From Pseudofrankia inefficax (GTDB taxonomy: Bacteria; Actinomycetota; Actinomycetes; Frankiales; Frankiaceae): a stretch of DNA of 64,000 bases. The DNA lies in NCBI RefSeq assembly GCF_000166135.1, contig NC_014666.1:3658001-3722000 (forward strand). Direction: 5' to 3'. The notes under the pieces were generated by a model that was not told the origin of the DNA, ran no database searches, and saw only the letters and a list, made by a program, of their open reading frames with translations. Positions 51,595-59,644 of this stretch are shown here, piece after piece; positions within the stretch are counted from its first letter, which is position 1; the number at the start of each line of letters is the position of its first letter. The position numbers and the translations under genes are program-made.

Positions 51595-51619
51595 CTAGTT
51601 GCACTCGAAGTGCAACTAG
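51595..51619. promoter_or_regulatory. 25-bp perfect palindrome, TetR operator
   Basis: Arms CTAGTTGCACT and AGTGCAACTAG are perfect 11-mers around CGA. It starts 8 bases upstream of the TetR start codon. TetR repressors typically bind such sites over their own promoter. Confidence 0.75.
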
Positions 51620-51678
51620 AGGCGCGGGGGGCGGTCCACCGGTCGCGCCGGCGCCGAGTCGGCACTCCCGTCGGTCAT

Positions 51679-51751
51679 GATCGCCGTTTTGGCCCTGGGG
51701 TGGTTGTGGAAACGCCCAGGTCACGACCATGCGAGGGCTGAAACGGCGATC
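51679..51751. repeat. 73-bp palindromic element, copy C
   Basis: It begins GATCGCCGTTTTGGCCCT and ends GAGGGCTGAAACGGCGATC, length identical to copies A and B. It lies between the TetR operator and the SAM-type riboswitch, so it does not only mark convergent gene ends. Copies B and C bracket the sulfatase/TetR unit. Confidence 0.85.
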
Positions 51752-51894
51752 AAGACCAGCCGGATCGGCGCTAATTCCCACTAAGTGGGTGGGAAATCTG
51801 CTAGCGTCGTTGACACCGCCCGCGGCGACGTACGCGCGCCAGGTCGGGCCGTCGTACGGCGGCAGGTGAGACAGATCAGTTAACGTTCGAACCA

Positions 51895-51975
51895 GGTCAA
51901 GAGCGCCAGCGCAAGCCCGAGCTCGCTGGCCGGCAACCCTCCTCCGCGGTGGGGTGCCCCTCGGGTAGAGACCAG
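51895..51975 (+). ncRNA. SAM-IV-type riboswitch
   Basis: The stretch opens GGTCAAGAGCGCCAGCG and closes GGGTAGAGACC (P1 stem GGTC/GACC). Between stand GCTGGCCGGCAACCCTCC, CGCGGTGGGGTGCCCC and the CGGGTAGA core. This order (GAGxGCCAGCG, AAGCCC, CTGGCCGGCAACC, GTGGGGTGCC) is the actinobacterial SAM-IV / S-box pattern known to me. A hairpin-prone stretch with GGGACCC follows and ends at the AAGGAG of the next gene, so SAM may control translation start. The 51780-51890 part should hold the promoter. Confidence 0.8.
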
Positions 51976-52037
51976 GCCGCGCCGGGATGTCCGGCCGGCA
52001 AGCGCGGACCCTTCCAGGGTCCCGGGACCCAAGGAGT

Positions 52038-53696
52038 ATGGCTGTGGCGCGCCCTCAGTCCGTTCTCGATCGATCCTTCACTCCAGCCGCCACGGCTGGC
52101 ACGGGTGGCACAGCCGTCGGCGGGGGCGACGCGGCCGGCCGCGCGGGCGACCCGGCCGCGGGCACGGGCGCTCCCGCGGGCACGGGCGCTCCCGCCGGCA
52201 CGGCCGACCTCGCCGCCGGCGCGGGAGCCGTGCCGCTGCTGCCGGTCGTCGGCGGTGACCTTGACATCCCGCTGGTCGGCGGGGGCCGGACCCGGCACGT
52301 GAACCTCGACTACGCGGCGAGCGCGCCGAGCCTCACCAGCGCCGCCGACGAGGTGGCCAGGCTGCTGCCGTACTCGGCGAGTGTCCACCGGGGCGCCGGC
52401 TTCGCCTCCCAGGTCTGCACCGCCGTCTACGAGGACGCCCGCGCGGAGGTGGCGCGGTTCCTCGGCGCCCGCCCGGACGACACGGTGATCTTCACGCGCA
52501 ACACCACCGACGCGGTGAACCTGCTGGCCCGCGCCGTCGCGCACCTGCCTGAGGGGCCTGGGCGGGTGGTCGTGCTCGACCTGGAGCACCACGCGAACCT
52601 GCTGCCCTGGTCGGCGCAGCACCGGGTCGTCGTGCCGGTCCGCTCGACCCTGGCGGGGACGCTCGACGCGCTCGCCGAGGCGCTGCGCGCCGAGCCGACG
52701 GCGCTCGTCGCCGTGACCGGCGCCTCCAACGTCACCGGAGAGCGGCTGCCGCTCGCCGACGTCGTCCGGCTCGCCCAGGCCCACGGCGCGCGGGTGTTCG
52801 TCGACGCCGCCCAACTCGCCCCGCACCGCCGGATCGACCTGGCCGTGCTCGGTGTCGACTACCTGGCGCTGTCCGGGCACAAGCTCTACGCGCCGTTCGG
52901 GGCCGGCGCGCTCGTCGGGCGGGCCGACTGGCTGCGGCTCGCGCCGCCGTACCTGGCCGGCGGCGGCGCCGTCCGCGACGTCAGCCTGCGCCCGCCGACC
53001 GCCGTGCCGTCGCCAGACGAGAACGGGCCGTCGCCAGCCGAGAACGGGCCGCCGTCGCCGGAGGTGACCTGGGCGGACGTTCCCGCGCGGCACGAGGCCG
53101 GGACTCCGAACCTTCCCGGCGCGGCGGCACTGGCCGCCGCCTGCCGGGCGCTCGCCGCGCTGCCCGCCGGGGCGCTCGCCGCCCACGACGACGCGCTGCG
53201 GGCCCGCCTCGAAGGTGGCCTCGCCGGCCTGCCCGGAGTCCGGGTCCTGCGGCTCTGGACCGACGCCGACCGCGACGACACCGGGAACGCCGACACCATG
53301 GACAGCGATACCCGAGACGGCCACACCGGGGACACGGCCCCGGTGGGGGTGGTCGCGTTCACCGTCGAGGGCCGCGACCCGGACGCGCTCGCCGCGTACC
53401 TGTCGGCGGAGCACGGGATCAGCCTGCGCGCCGGCCGGTTCTGCGCGCACCCGCTGCTGGGCCGACTCGGCGCGTCCGGCGGGGCGCTGCGGGCCAGCGT
53501 CGGCGTCGGCACCACGGCCGCCGACGTCGACCGGCTGCTCACCGCGGTGCGCGAGTACCTGACGACCGGCCCGAGCTGGCGCTACTCCCGTGGGCCGGGC
53601 GGATGGGCACCGGACGGCGACGACCGGCTGCTGCCCGGCTGGGCCAGCGGGGCGCCGGCCGCGCCCACGCCGGCCGCGTCGCCCTGCGACACCTGA
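52038..53696 (+). CDS. Class V aminotransferase / cysteine desulfurase-like enzyme
   Basis: A 552-residue PLP enzyme. ATG at 52038 has AAGGAG 2-3 bases before, and the SAM-type leader ends just upstream. After a low-complexity head (GTGAPAG repeats, to about residue 75), the fold shows NLDYAASAP, ASVHRGAGFASQ, LEHHANLLPW, VDAAQLAPHR and SGHK with the PLP Lys near residue 282. That order is of SufS/CsdA and selenocysteine lyase type. No catalytic Cys motif typical of SufS was located in the C-terminal RFCAHPLLG part beyond this one Cys, which may serve. SAM control suggests work in sulfur amino-acid metabolism. Confidence 0.82.
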   Translation: MAVARPQSVLDRSFTPAATAGTGGTAVGGGDAAGRAGDPAAGTGAPAGTGAPAGTADLAAGAGAVPLLPVVGGDLDIPLVGGGRTRHVNLDYAASAPSLTSAADEVARLLPYSASVHRGAGFASQVCTAVYEDARAEVARFLGARPDDTVIFTRNTTDAVNLLARAVAHLPEGPGRVVVLDLEHHANLLPWSAQHRVVVPVRSTLAGTLDALAEALRAEPTALVAVTGASNVTGERLPLADVVRLAQAHGARVFVDAAQLAPHRRIDLAVLGVDYLALSGHKLYAPFGAGALVGRADWLRLAPPYLAGGGAVRDVSLRPPTAVPSPDENGPSPAENGPPSPEVTWADVPARHEAGTPNLPGAAALAAACRALAALPAGALAAHDDALRARLEGGLAGLPGVRVLRLWTDADRDDTGNADTMDSDTRDGHTGDTAPVGVVAFTVEGRDPDALAAYLSAEHGISLRAGRFCAHPLLGRLGASGGALRASVGVGTTAADVDRLLTAVREYLTTGPSWRYSRGPGGWAPDGDDRLLPGWASGAPAAPTPAASPCDT

Positions 53697-53775
53697 CAGA
53701 AAAGGCCCGCGTCCGAGTCCAGGCCTTCCTACGGCGTAGCGTCGTGTGCCTTCTCCTGAGGGCCTGACGGTGACG

Positions 53776-54345
53776 TCAGGACGGCGATGGGCCGAGGAGC
53801 TGGTCCTTGACCGAGTTGAGCAGCTCTCGCGACAGCTCGTCGTCATTGACCGCTCGGGCCAGCAGCATCGCGCCGACCAGTGCGCTGAGGGTCGCCTGGG
53901 CGCGGCGCCTGGCGGCTGCCGGGTCGCTGTCCGCGTCGAGCGGCGTCGTGAGCAACGTGACGTAGGACCGGACCTGCTCGGTGTAGGCCGAGCGGGCCCG
54001 GTCGGTGCTGCGGGCGATGTCGCCGCCGAGCGCGGCGACCGCGCACCCGGTCGCCGGCGCGTCACGGTGTCGCTCGGTCAGGTAGTCCGCGACGAGGCGG
54101 GCGACGCCGCGTTCGGCCACCGCGTCGAGGCCCAGCTCGAACTGCGCTCTCAGGTGTTCGACGGCCTCGGCGACGAGATCGTCGCGTGAGGCGAAGTGGC
54201 GGTAGAAGCCGCCGTGGGTCAGCCCGGCCTCCTGCATCAGCTCGGCGACGCCGGGTCCGTCCAGCCCGGCCTCGCGGAACCGGGCGGCGGCGATGGTGAC
54301 CACGCGCCGGTGGTTGTCGTCCTTGACCTGCCGCGAATGCCCCAT
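53776..54345 (-). CDS. TetR-family regulator (isochorismatase operon)
   Basis: A 189-residue regulator: VVTIAAARFREAGLDGPGVAELMQ, then the recognition helix region GLTHGGFYRHFASRDDLV, as in TetR with a TetR_C_33-type tail. ATG at 54345 is 12 bases from the isochorismatase-like gene's end, so the two are cotranscribed. It would bind the tandem palindromes at 55005-55045 and repress both genes. Confidence 0.87.
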   Translation of the reverse strand: MGHSRQVKDDNHRRVVTIAAARFREAGLDGPGVAELMQEAGLTHGGFYRHFASRDDLVAEAVEHLRAQFELGLDAVAERGVARLVADYLTERHRDAPATGCAVAALGGDIARSTDRARSAYTEQVRSYVTLLTTPLDADSDPAAARRRAQATLSALVGAMLLARAVNDDELSRELLNSVKDQLLGPSPS

Positions 54346-54356
54346 CCGTGGCGCCG

Positions 54357-55022
54357 CTAACCGGTCGGCAGGGCGGCGAGCAGCTCGCCGGTCGTGACGA
54401 TCGAGTGGGCGTACGTCGGCCCGGTGATCTCGTGGGCGGCGTGCATCGCCTCCTGGCTGGCAGCGGCGGTCGCGTCCTTCACCAACGTCACGTGATAACC
54501 CAGCTCGGCACCAAACCTGCCAGTCGACTCGACGCAGGTGTGAGCGACGAGCCCGACCAGGATGATCTTCTCGATGCCGTGCTGCTTGAGCTGGAAGTCC
54601 AGGTCGGTGTTGGCGAACCCGCCGGACACCCAGTGCTCGTGTGTTATGACGTCGCCCGGCTGGGGTCCGAACTCGGCGTGCCACTGCGCACCCCAGCTGC
54701 CGTACTGCAGCAGGCCGCCGCTCTGGATCGCCCGCTGGCCACCGGTCAGATGCTTCCAGTTGTCGAAGTCACCAGGGCGCCGCCGGCGGTGTGGCGCGAC
54801 GAAGACCTGGATTCCCGCGGCGCGGACGGCCTCGAGCACCTCGCGCAGATGTTGCCGCAGGTCGACCGACTCGGCGACCTGCTGGACCATCTGCCAGACC
54901 CTGCCCGCCTCGCCGAGGAACTCGTTGTACGGGTCGATCAGGATCAGCCCGGTCCGTTCCCGCTCGTACTCGGTGCGTGCCACCCCACGTCCCTTCGCCA
55001 CCCTCTGGATGATCCCTGTCAT
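54357..55022 (-). CDS. Isochorismatase-family cysteine hydrolase
   Basis: A 221-residue hydrolase. The Asp is in LILIDPYNEF, the catalytic Cys in VAHTCVESTGR, the usual Asp-Lys-Cys set. The family includes nicotinamidases, N-carbamoyl hydrolases and isochorismatases; without a partner the substrate cannot be named. ATG at 55022 is preferred because the promoter -10 lies 5 bases upstream, implying leaderless mRNA. A GTG some 13 codons later is possible. Confidence 0.85.
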   Translation of the reverse strand: MTGIIQRVAKGRGVARTEYERERTGLILIDPYNEFLGEAGRVWQMVQQVAESVDLRQHLREVLEAVRAAGIQVFVAPHRRRRPGDFDNWKHLTGGQRAIQSGGLLQYGSWGAQWHAEFGPQPGDVITHEHWVSGGFANTDLDFQLKQHGIEKIILVGLVAHTCVESTGRFGAELGYHVTLVKDATAAASQEAMHAAHEITGPTYAHSIVTTGELLAALPTG

Positions 55023-55056
55023 CCAGAACGATGATGGGCATCATCCAGACTGTCAA
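55005..55056 (-). promoter_or_regulatory. Promoter and double palindromic operator of the isochorismatase/TetR operon
   Basis: On the minus strand TTGACA (55051-55056) and CATCGT (55028-55033) are 17 bases apart. Two palindromes overlap them: GATGATG/CATCATC (55030-55045) and CTGGATGA/TCATCCAG (55005-55026, over the start codon). Both share ATGAT words, suiting two TetR dimers. Confidence 0.65.
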
Positions 55057-55124
55057 CCTGGGCGGCCAGACCCCGCAATCGCCCGAGCGCCCGCGGCTGC
55101 CAGGGCTCAAGGTCAGAGTCCGGG

Positions 55125-55883
55125 TCAGTGGGCGGTGAGGCGGGCGAGGAACTGCTGGGTGCGGGCCTCGCGGGGGTTGTCGAGCACCTGGCTCGGCGTG
55201 CCTCGCTCGACGATGCTGCCCGCGTCGAGGAAGAGGACCTCGTCGGCGATCTCGTGCGCGAAGGCCATCTCGTGGGTGGCGACGACCATGGGGAGGCCTT
55301 CGCGCTTGAGCGTGCCGACCAGGGTGAGCACCTCGCCGACGAGCTCCGGGTCGAGCGCCGAGGTGATCTCGTCGAGGAGCAGCAGCGCCGGGCCGGCGGC
55401 GAGGGCGCGCACGATGGCGAGGCGCTGCTGCTGGCCGCCCGAGAGCCGGTCCGGGTAGACGTCGAGCTTGTCGGCGAGGCCGATCCGGGTGAGCAGCTCG
55501 CGGGCCCGGTCGCGTGCCTCGGCCCGCGGCCGGCGGTGCACCCGGATCGGGGCGAGGGTGACGTTCCGCAGCACGGTCATGTGCGGGAACAGGTTGTAGG
55601 CCTGGAAGACCACGCCGATCCGGCGGCGCACCTCGTCGGCGTGGACCCGCGGGTCGGTGATCTCCCGGCCGTCCAGGTGGATGTCGCCGTCGTCGACGGT
55701 CTCCAGCAGGTTGAGGCAACGCAGCAGCGTCGACTTCCCGGAGCCGCTGCCGCCGATGAGCACGACCGCCTGGCCGGGGAGCACGTCGAAGTCGATGTCG
55801 CGCAGCACGACCGTGTCGCCGAACATCTTGCGCAGCCCGCGCACGGACAGCACCGGGGTGGGCGTTCCGGCGAGGTCAGCCAC
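55125..55883 (-). CDS. Polar amino-acid ABC transporter ATP-binding protein
   Basis: A 252-residue ATPase of the GlnQ/HisP type. Walker A GGSGSGKST near residue 44, Q-loop GVVFQAYNLFPHMTV, signature LSGGQQQR, Walker B LLLLDEITSALDPE (note Ile after the catalytic Glu) and H-loop VATHEM. It overlaps the permease gene by 8 bases and ends the long sulfonate/amino-acid operon. Cystine or another sulfur amino acid is the likely cargo from context only. Confidence 0.9.
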   Translation of the reverse strand: MADLAGTPTPVLSVRGLRKMFGDTVVLRDIDFDVLPGQAVVLIGGSGSGKSTLLRCLNLLETVDDGDIHLDGREITDPRVHADEVRRRIGVVFQAYNLFPHMTVLRNVTLAPIRVHRRPRAEARDRARELLTRIGLADKLDVYPDRLSGGQQQRLAIVRALAAGPALLLLDEITSALDPELVGEVLTLVGTLKREGLPMVVATHEMAFAHEIADEVLFLDAGSIVERGTPSQVLDNPREARTQQFLARLTAH

Positions 55884-56829
55884 GGTGGTCGGCCCCCCGG
55901 CGGCGGGCGGTGCGGGCCCCCAGGTAGTCGGTGATCCGGGTCAGCGGAATCGTGATCGCCAGGAACAGCAGGCCGGCGAGCACGTACGGCGAGTAGTTGA
56001 AGTGCGCGGACGTGGCGATCTGCGCCGAGCGAACCGCGTCGACCACACCCAGCACGGACACGAGACCCGAGTCCTTCTGCAGGCTGATCGCGTCGTTCAG
56101 CAGCGGCGGCACGACCCGGCGCAGGGCCTGCGGCAGCACGACGAACCGCATCGTCTTGGCGTAGGAAAGGCCGAGCGAACGGGCCGCGGCCACCTGGCTG
56201 GGATGCACCGACTCGATGCCTGCGCGGATCACCTCGGCGACATAGGCCGTGTACGTCAGGGTCAGCGCGATGCCGCCGAGGACCACGGGGTCGCGCGGCG
56301 TGCCCTGCAGCCGCAGCGCGGGCAGCCCGAAACCGACCAGGTAGAGCCCGAGGATGACCGGCAGCCCACGGAACAGGTCGGTGTAGGCCGCCGCGAGCAC
56401 CCGCAGCGGGAACAGCACCGGCCCGGGAACCGTGCGCAGCAGGGCCAACAAAAGGCCACACACTCCCGCGGCGACGGAGCAGACCACGAAGAGCCGAAGG
56501 TTGACGAGCAGCCCGTGCGAGACGGCGGGCCAGGCGTCGGCCATCTCGCTGCCGGAGAAGAACCGGGCCCGGACCAGCGGCCACCCCGAGCTGGTCCCGA
56601 CCCCGATCACGAGCACCGCCGCGAGGACCAGCGTGCTGGCGGCCGCGATCACCACCGAGCGCCGACGGGCCCGCAGTCGATAGCGGTCCCGCTCCTGCTG
56701 GCGCTCACTCGCGACCCAGGCCACCCCCCTTGCCGTGTCGGCCCCGACGGCTGCCGTCCCGCCCGGCCGCGTCCCGGCCCCCCGCTTCGGGGGTTCCTGG
56801 GCCGCGGCCGGGCTCGCTCCCGCGCTCAC
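55876..56829 (-). CDS. Polar amino-acid ABC transporter permease
   Basis: A 317-residue membrane protein of the HisM/GlnP type. A Pro/Gly-rich tail precedes the first helix near residue 58. The EAA-like loop stands as SVHPSQVAAARSLGLSYAKT followed by VVLPQALRRVVPPL, typical of this family. One permease only, so it would act as a homodimer. It lies between its binding protein and its ATPase genes. Confidence 0.9.
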   Translation of the reverse strand: MSAGASPAAAQEPPKRGAGTRPGGTAAVGADTARGVAWVASERQQERDRYRLRARRRSVVIAAASTLVLAAVLVIGVGTSSGWPLVRARFFSGSEMADAWPAVSHGLLVNLRLFVVCSVAAGVCGLLLALLRTVPGPVLFPLRVLAAAYTDLFRGLPVILGLYLVGFGLPALRLQGTPRDPVVLGGIALTLTYTAYVAEVIRAGIESVHPSQVAAARSLGLSYAKTMRFVVLPQALRRVVPPLLNDAISLQKDSGLVSVLGVVDAVRSAQIATSAHFNYSPYVLAGLLFLAITIPLTRITDYLGARTARRRGADHRG

Positions 56830-56853
56830 CCGACGATGTCTACTAGATGCCGG

Positions 56854-57732
56854 CTACTGGAGCACCGGCGCTCCGGCGCTGGCCAGGTAGCGGTTCTGCA
56901 GGGTGCCCAGGTCGCCGCTCGCCGTAAGTTTGGCGAGGGCCGTGTCGACGTTCTTGACCAGCGGGTTTCCCTTCTCGAACAGCAGGCCGAACTGCTCCGG
57001 CGTTCCGGTCGACGGGAACTGGCCGACGATCACCGAGTTGTCGATCTCCGCGGCGGTCAGGTAGAAGCCGGTCGGCAGGTCCACGACGATGCCGTCGATC
57101 TGGCCGTTCTCCAGCGCGCTCTTGGCGTCGTTGACGTCGTTGAACACGGCGGCCGGCGTCGTCGGCCTCACCTTCTCGGTGATGGCGTCGAGGCTGGTCG
57201 TGCCGACCGGGGCGCCGAGCTTCGCGTCCTTGAGGTCGGCGAGCGACTTCGCCCCGGCGATCTTGCTGGACTTCAGCGCGACGATCGCCTGGGCGACGTC
57301 GTAGTAGCCGGTGCTGAAGTCGACGGCCTGCTTGCGGTCGGCGGTGATGGAGATCTGGTTGACGTCGAAGTCGAAGTTCTTGGCGCCGGGCGCGAACGAC
57401 TTGTCGAACGGCTCGCTCACCCACTTCACCTGGTCCTTGGTGAAACCGAGCTGGCCCGCGACCGCGTAGGCGACCGCGCTTTCGTAGCCCAGCCCGTTGG
57501 TCGGGTCATTGTTGGAGAACCACGGGTCATAGGCCGGCGAGTCCGTCGCGACGGTCAGCTGCCCCGGGTGGACCAGGTGCAGCGCGGCGATCCCGGTCGC
57601 GCCGGGCGACGGTGCCGCGGCCGTCGGCGAGTCGTCGGAGGCGCACGCGGCGAGCGCGAGAACCGCCACCGCGGTGGTGGCGGCGACGACGACGGCGAAC
57701 GACCGCGATCGGCGCGGACGAGGGCGAAGCAT
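56854..57732 (-). CDS. Polar amino-acid ABC transporter substrate-binding lipoprotein
   Basis: A 292-residue family 3 binding protein with lipobox LALAACAS (Cys near residue 30). Matching features are VATDSPAYDPWF, GYESAVAYAVAGQLGF, DFDVNQISITADRKQAVDFSTGYY and VDLPTGFYLT. GAAAGG lies about 9 bases before the ATG. It comes about 92 bases after the tauD-like gene on the same strand. The ligand is unknown; a sulfur-containing amino acid would fit. Confidence 0.9.
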   Translation of the reverse strand: MLRPRPRRSRSFAVVVAATTAVAVLALAACASDDSPTAAAPSPGATGIAALHLVHPGQLTVATDSPAYDPWFSNNDPTNGLGYESAVAYAVAGQLGFTKDQVKWVSEPFDKSFAPGAKNFDFDVNQISITADRKQAVDFSTGYYDVAQAIVALKSSKIAGAKSLADLKDAKLGAPVGTTSLDAITEKVRPTTPAAVFNDVNDAKSALENGQIDGIVVDLPTGFYLTAAEIDNSVIVGQFPSTGTPEQFGLLFEKGNPLVKNVDTALAKLTASGDLGTLQNRYLASAGAPVLQ

Positions 57733-57824
57733 GAGAACCCTTTCAGGGAACGAGACGAAGGAGACGCGTGCGCGCCGGAGAACAGCCCGGCGACTCCGCC
57801 CGGGAATGGCCGCGTGTTCGAGCG

Positions 57825-58733
57825 CTAGCGGGGTTCGTCGCCGCGCAGGGTGACGCGCTGGATCACGCGGCGGTGGTCACCATAGTCGCCGACGACGGCG
57901 TGCTGGGTGGCCCGGTTGTCCCAGAAGGCGATGGTCCCCGGCTGCCAGTGGTAGCGCACCGTGAACTCCGGGCGCACGGAATGCTGGAAGAGGTAGGCGA
58001 GCAGCGCGTCGCTCTCGGTGCGCTTCAGCTCCTTGATGCGCGAGGTGAAGCCCGGGTTCACGAAAAGCGACCGCTTTCCGGTCTCCGGGTGGGTACGCAC
58101 GACCGGGTGCTCGACCGGCTCCAGCTTCGTGAAGGTCTTGCCCTCCCAGGTGCCCTCGCCGATCAGGTCGAGGATGACCTTGAACTGGTCCTGGCCGTCG
58201 TGCACGGCGGTCAGCGTGCTCAGGAACTCCTGGAGCGCCGGGCTGAGGTCGTCGAAGGCCGCCTCCTGGTTGGAGAACAGCGTGTCGCCCCCGGCCCGGG
58301 GAACCTCGACGGCCCGCAGGATCGAGCCGAGCGGTGGGCGCCGCACGAAGGTCACGTCGGTGTGCCAGTGCAGTCCGCGCGAGACGTCGCTGACGTCGCC
58401 GTAGGCCGCCGCCAGCTCCCTGGCCTGGGTGTAGTCGATCTGGAACACCTCGGGCTGGTCGGGCAGGCCCGGGATCACCGGGTGGCCCTCCGTCGGCTCG
58501 CCGAAGCGGCGGGCGAAGGCGAGATGGTCCTGCGGGGTCAGGTCCTGGCCCGGGAAGAAGACCACCTTGTAGTGCAGCCAGGTGGCGCGGACCGCCGCGA
58601 TCGTGTCGTCGTCGAGGGTCCGCAGGTCGAGGCCGGGGATCTCGGCCCCGAGGTTGCCGGAGAGCGGGATGACCTCGAAGGGGACGTCGGGTGCCGTGGC
58701 GGCGGCTGGGGCTTCTGGCGCGGTGATGGTCAT
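57825..58733 (-). CDS. TauD-family sulfonate/taurine dioxygenase
   Basis: A 302-residue alpha-ketoglutarate-dependent dioxygenase. Ligands: His-Asp in LHWHTDVTF, distal His in RATQHAVVGDYG, and the cofactor Arg in RRVIQRVTL. AAGGAG lies before the ATG. Placed in the same operon as ssu-type genes, it should release sulfite from an alkylsulfonate such as taurine. It is similar to the lone dioxygenase at 36213. Confidence 0.9.
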   Translation of the reverse strand: MTITAPEAPAAATAPDVPFEVIPLSGNLGAEIPGLDLRTLDDDTIAAVRATWLHYKVVFFPGQDLTPQDHLAFARRFGEPTEGHPVIPGLPDQPEVFQIDYTQARELAAAYGDVSDVSRGLHWHTDVTFVRRPPLGSILRAVEVPRAGGDTLFSNQEAAFDDLSPALQEFLSTLTAVHDGQDQFKVILDLIGEGTWEGKTFTKLEPVEHPVVRTHPETGKRSLFVNPGFTSRIKELKRTESDALLAYLFQHSVRPEFTVRYHWQPGTIAFWDNRATQHAVVGDYGDHRRVIQRVTLRGDEPR

Positions 58734-58828
58734 GGCAGGTCTCCTTGCGAGGTGGGTCGAGGGTGGGCGCCGCTCGTGGGTGGGCGCCGCTCGGTCAAGG
58801 CGAAGCCCGGCTCAGCGCGGAGTGCGGT

Positions 58829-59644
58829 TCAGCGCGCGGGCGGTGGTTGCCCCGACGGCGCGTGGGCGCCGGCGGCGCTCTCGTCGATGCCGAGCTCGCG
58901 CAGCAGGCGTGAGCGCAGCGCGGTGAAGGCCCCGTCGCCGCGCAGCCGTGGGCTGGGCAGCTCGACCGGGACGTCGAGCGAGATGTGCCCGTCGGTGAGG
59001 ACCAGCACCCGGTCGGCGAGCAGGACCGCCTCGTCGACGTCGTGCGTCACGAGCAGGACGGCCGGCCGGTGCCGGCTGCACAGCTCCTGGACCAGCGCGT
59101 GCATCCGGATCCGGGTGAGGGCGTCGAGCGCGCCGAACGGCTCGTCGAGCAGGAGCAGCGCTGGCTCGCGGACGAGGGCCCGGGCGAGCGCCGCCCGCTG
59201 CGCCTCGCCGCCGGACAGCGTCTTCGGCCAGTCCCGCTCGTGGCCGGTGAGGCCGACCTCGGCCAGCGCCGCGCGACCGCGTTCGGCCGCCGCCGCGCCA
59301 TGCTGACCGAGGGTGACGTTGTCCAGCACGCTCTTCCACGGCAGCAGCCGCGGGTCCTGGAAGACGACGGCCCGGCGCTCGGGGACGAGGATCTCGCCAC
59401 CGGCTTCGGCGTCGAGACCGGCCAGGGCGCGCAGCAACGTGCTCTTGCCGGAGCCGCTGCGGCCGAGCAACGCCACGAACTCACCGGGCGCGGCCTCCAG
59501 GTCGATGCCGCGCAGCACCTGGCGCGGCCCGAACGACCGGGTGAGGTTCCGGGTGACGAAACCGGCGTCGGCGGCTGGCGGCGTCGTGCGCGCCGAGTCC
59601 CGGGCGGCTCCCGTGGTGGTTGTCGTCAGCGTCCCGGTTGCCAC
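58829..59644 (-). CDS. ssuB: Sulfonate/nitrate-type ABC transporter ATP-binding protein
   Basis: A 271-residue ATPase of the SsuB/TauB type. Walker A GRSGSGKST, Q-loop VVFQDPRLLPWKSV, signature LSGGEAQR, Walker B LLLLDEPFGALDALTR and H-loop LVTHDVDEAVLLADRV. GTG at 59644 has AGGAGGG 8 bases upstream; it overlaps ssuC by 19 bases. It powers import of aliphatic sulfonates (family and context). Confidence 0.9.
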   Translation of the reverse strand: MATGTLTTTTTGAARDSARTTPPAADAGFVTRNLTRSFGPRQVLRGIDLEAAPGEFVALLGRSGSGKSTLLRALAGLDAEAGGEILVPERRAVVFQDPRLLPWKSVLDNVTLGQHGAAAAERGRAALAEVGLTGHERDWPKTLSGGEAQRAALARALVREPALLLLDEPFGALDALTRIRMHALVQELCSRHRPAVLLVTHDVDEAVLLADRVLVLTDGHISLDVPVELPSPRLRGDGAFTALRSRLLRELGIDESAAGAHAPSGQPPPAR

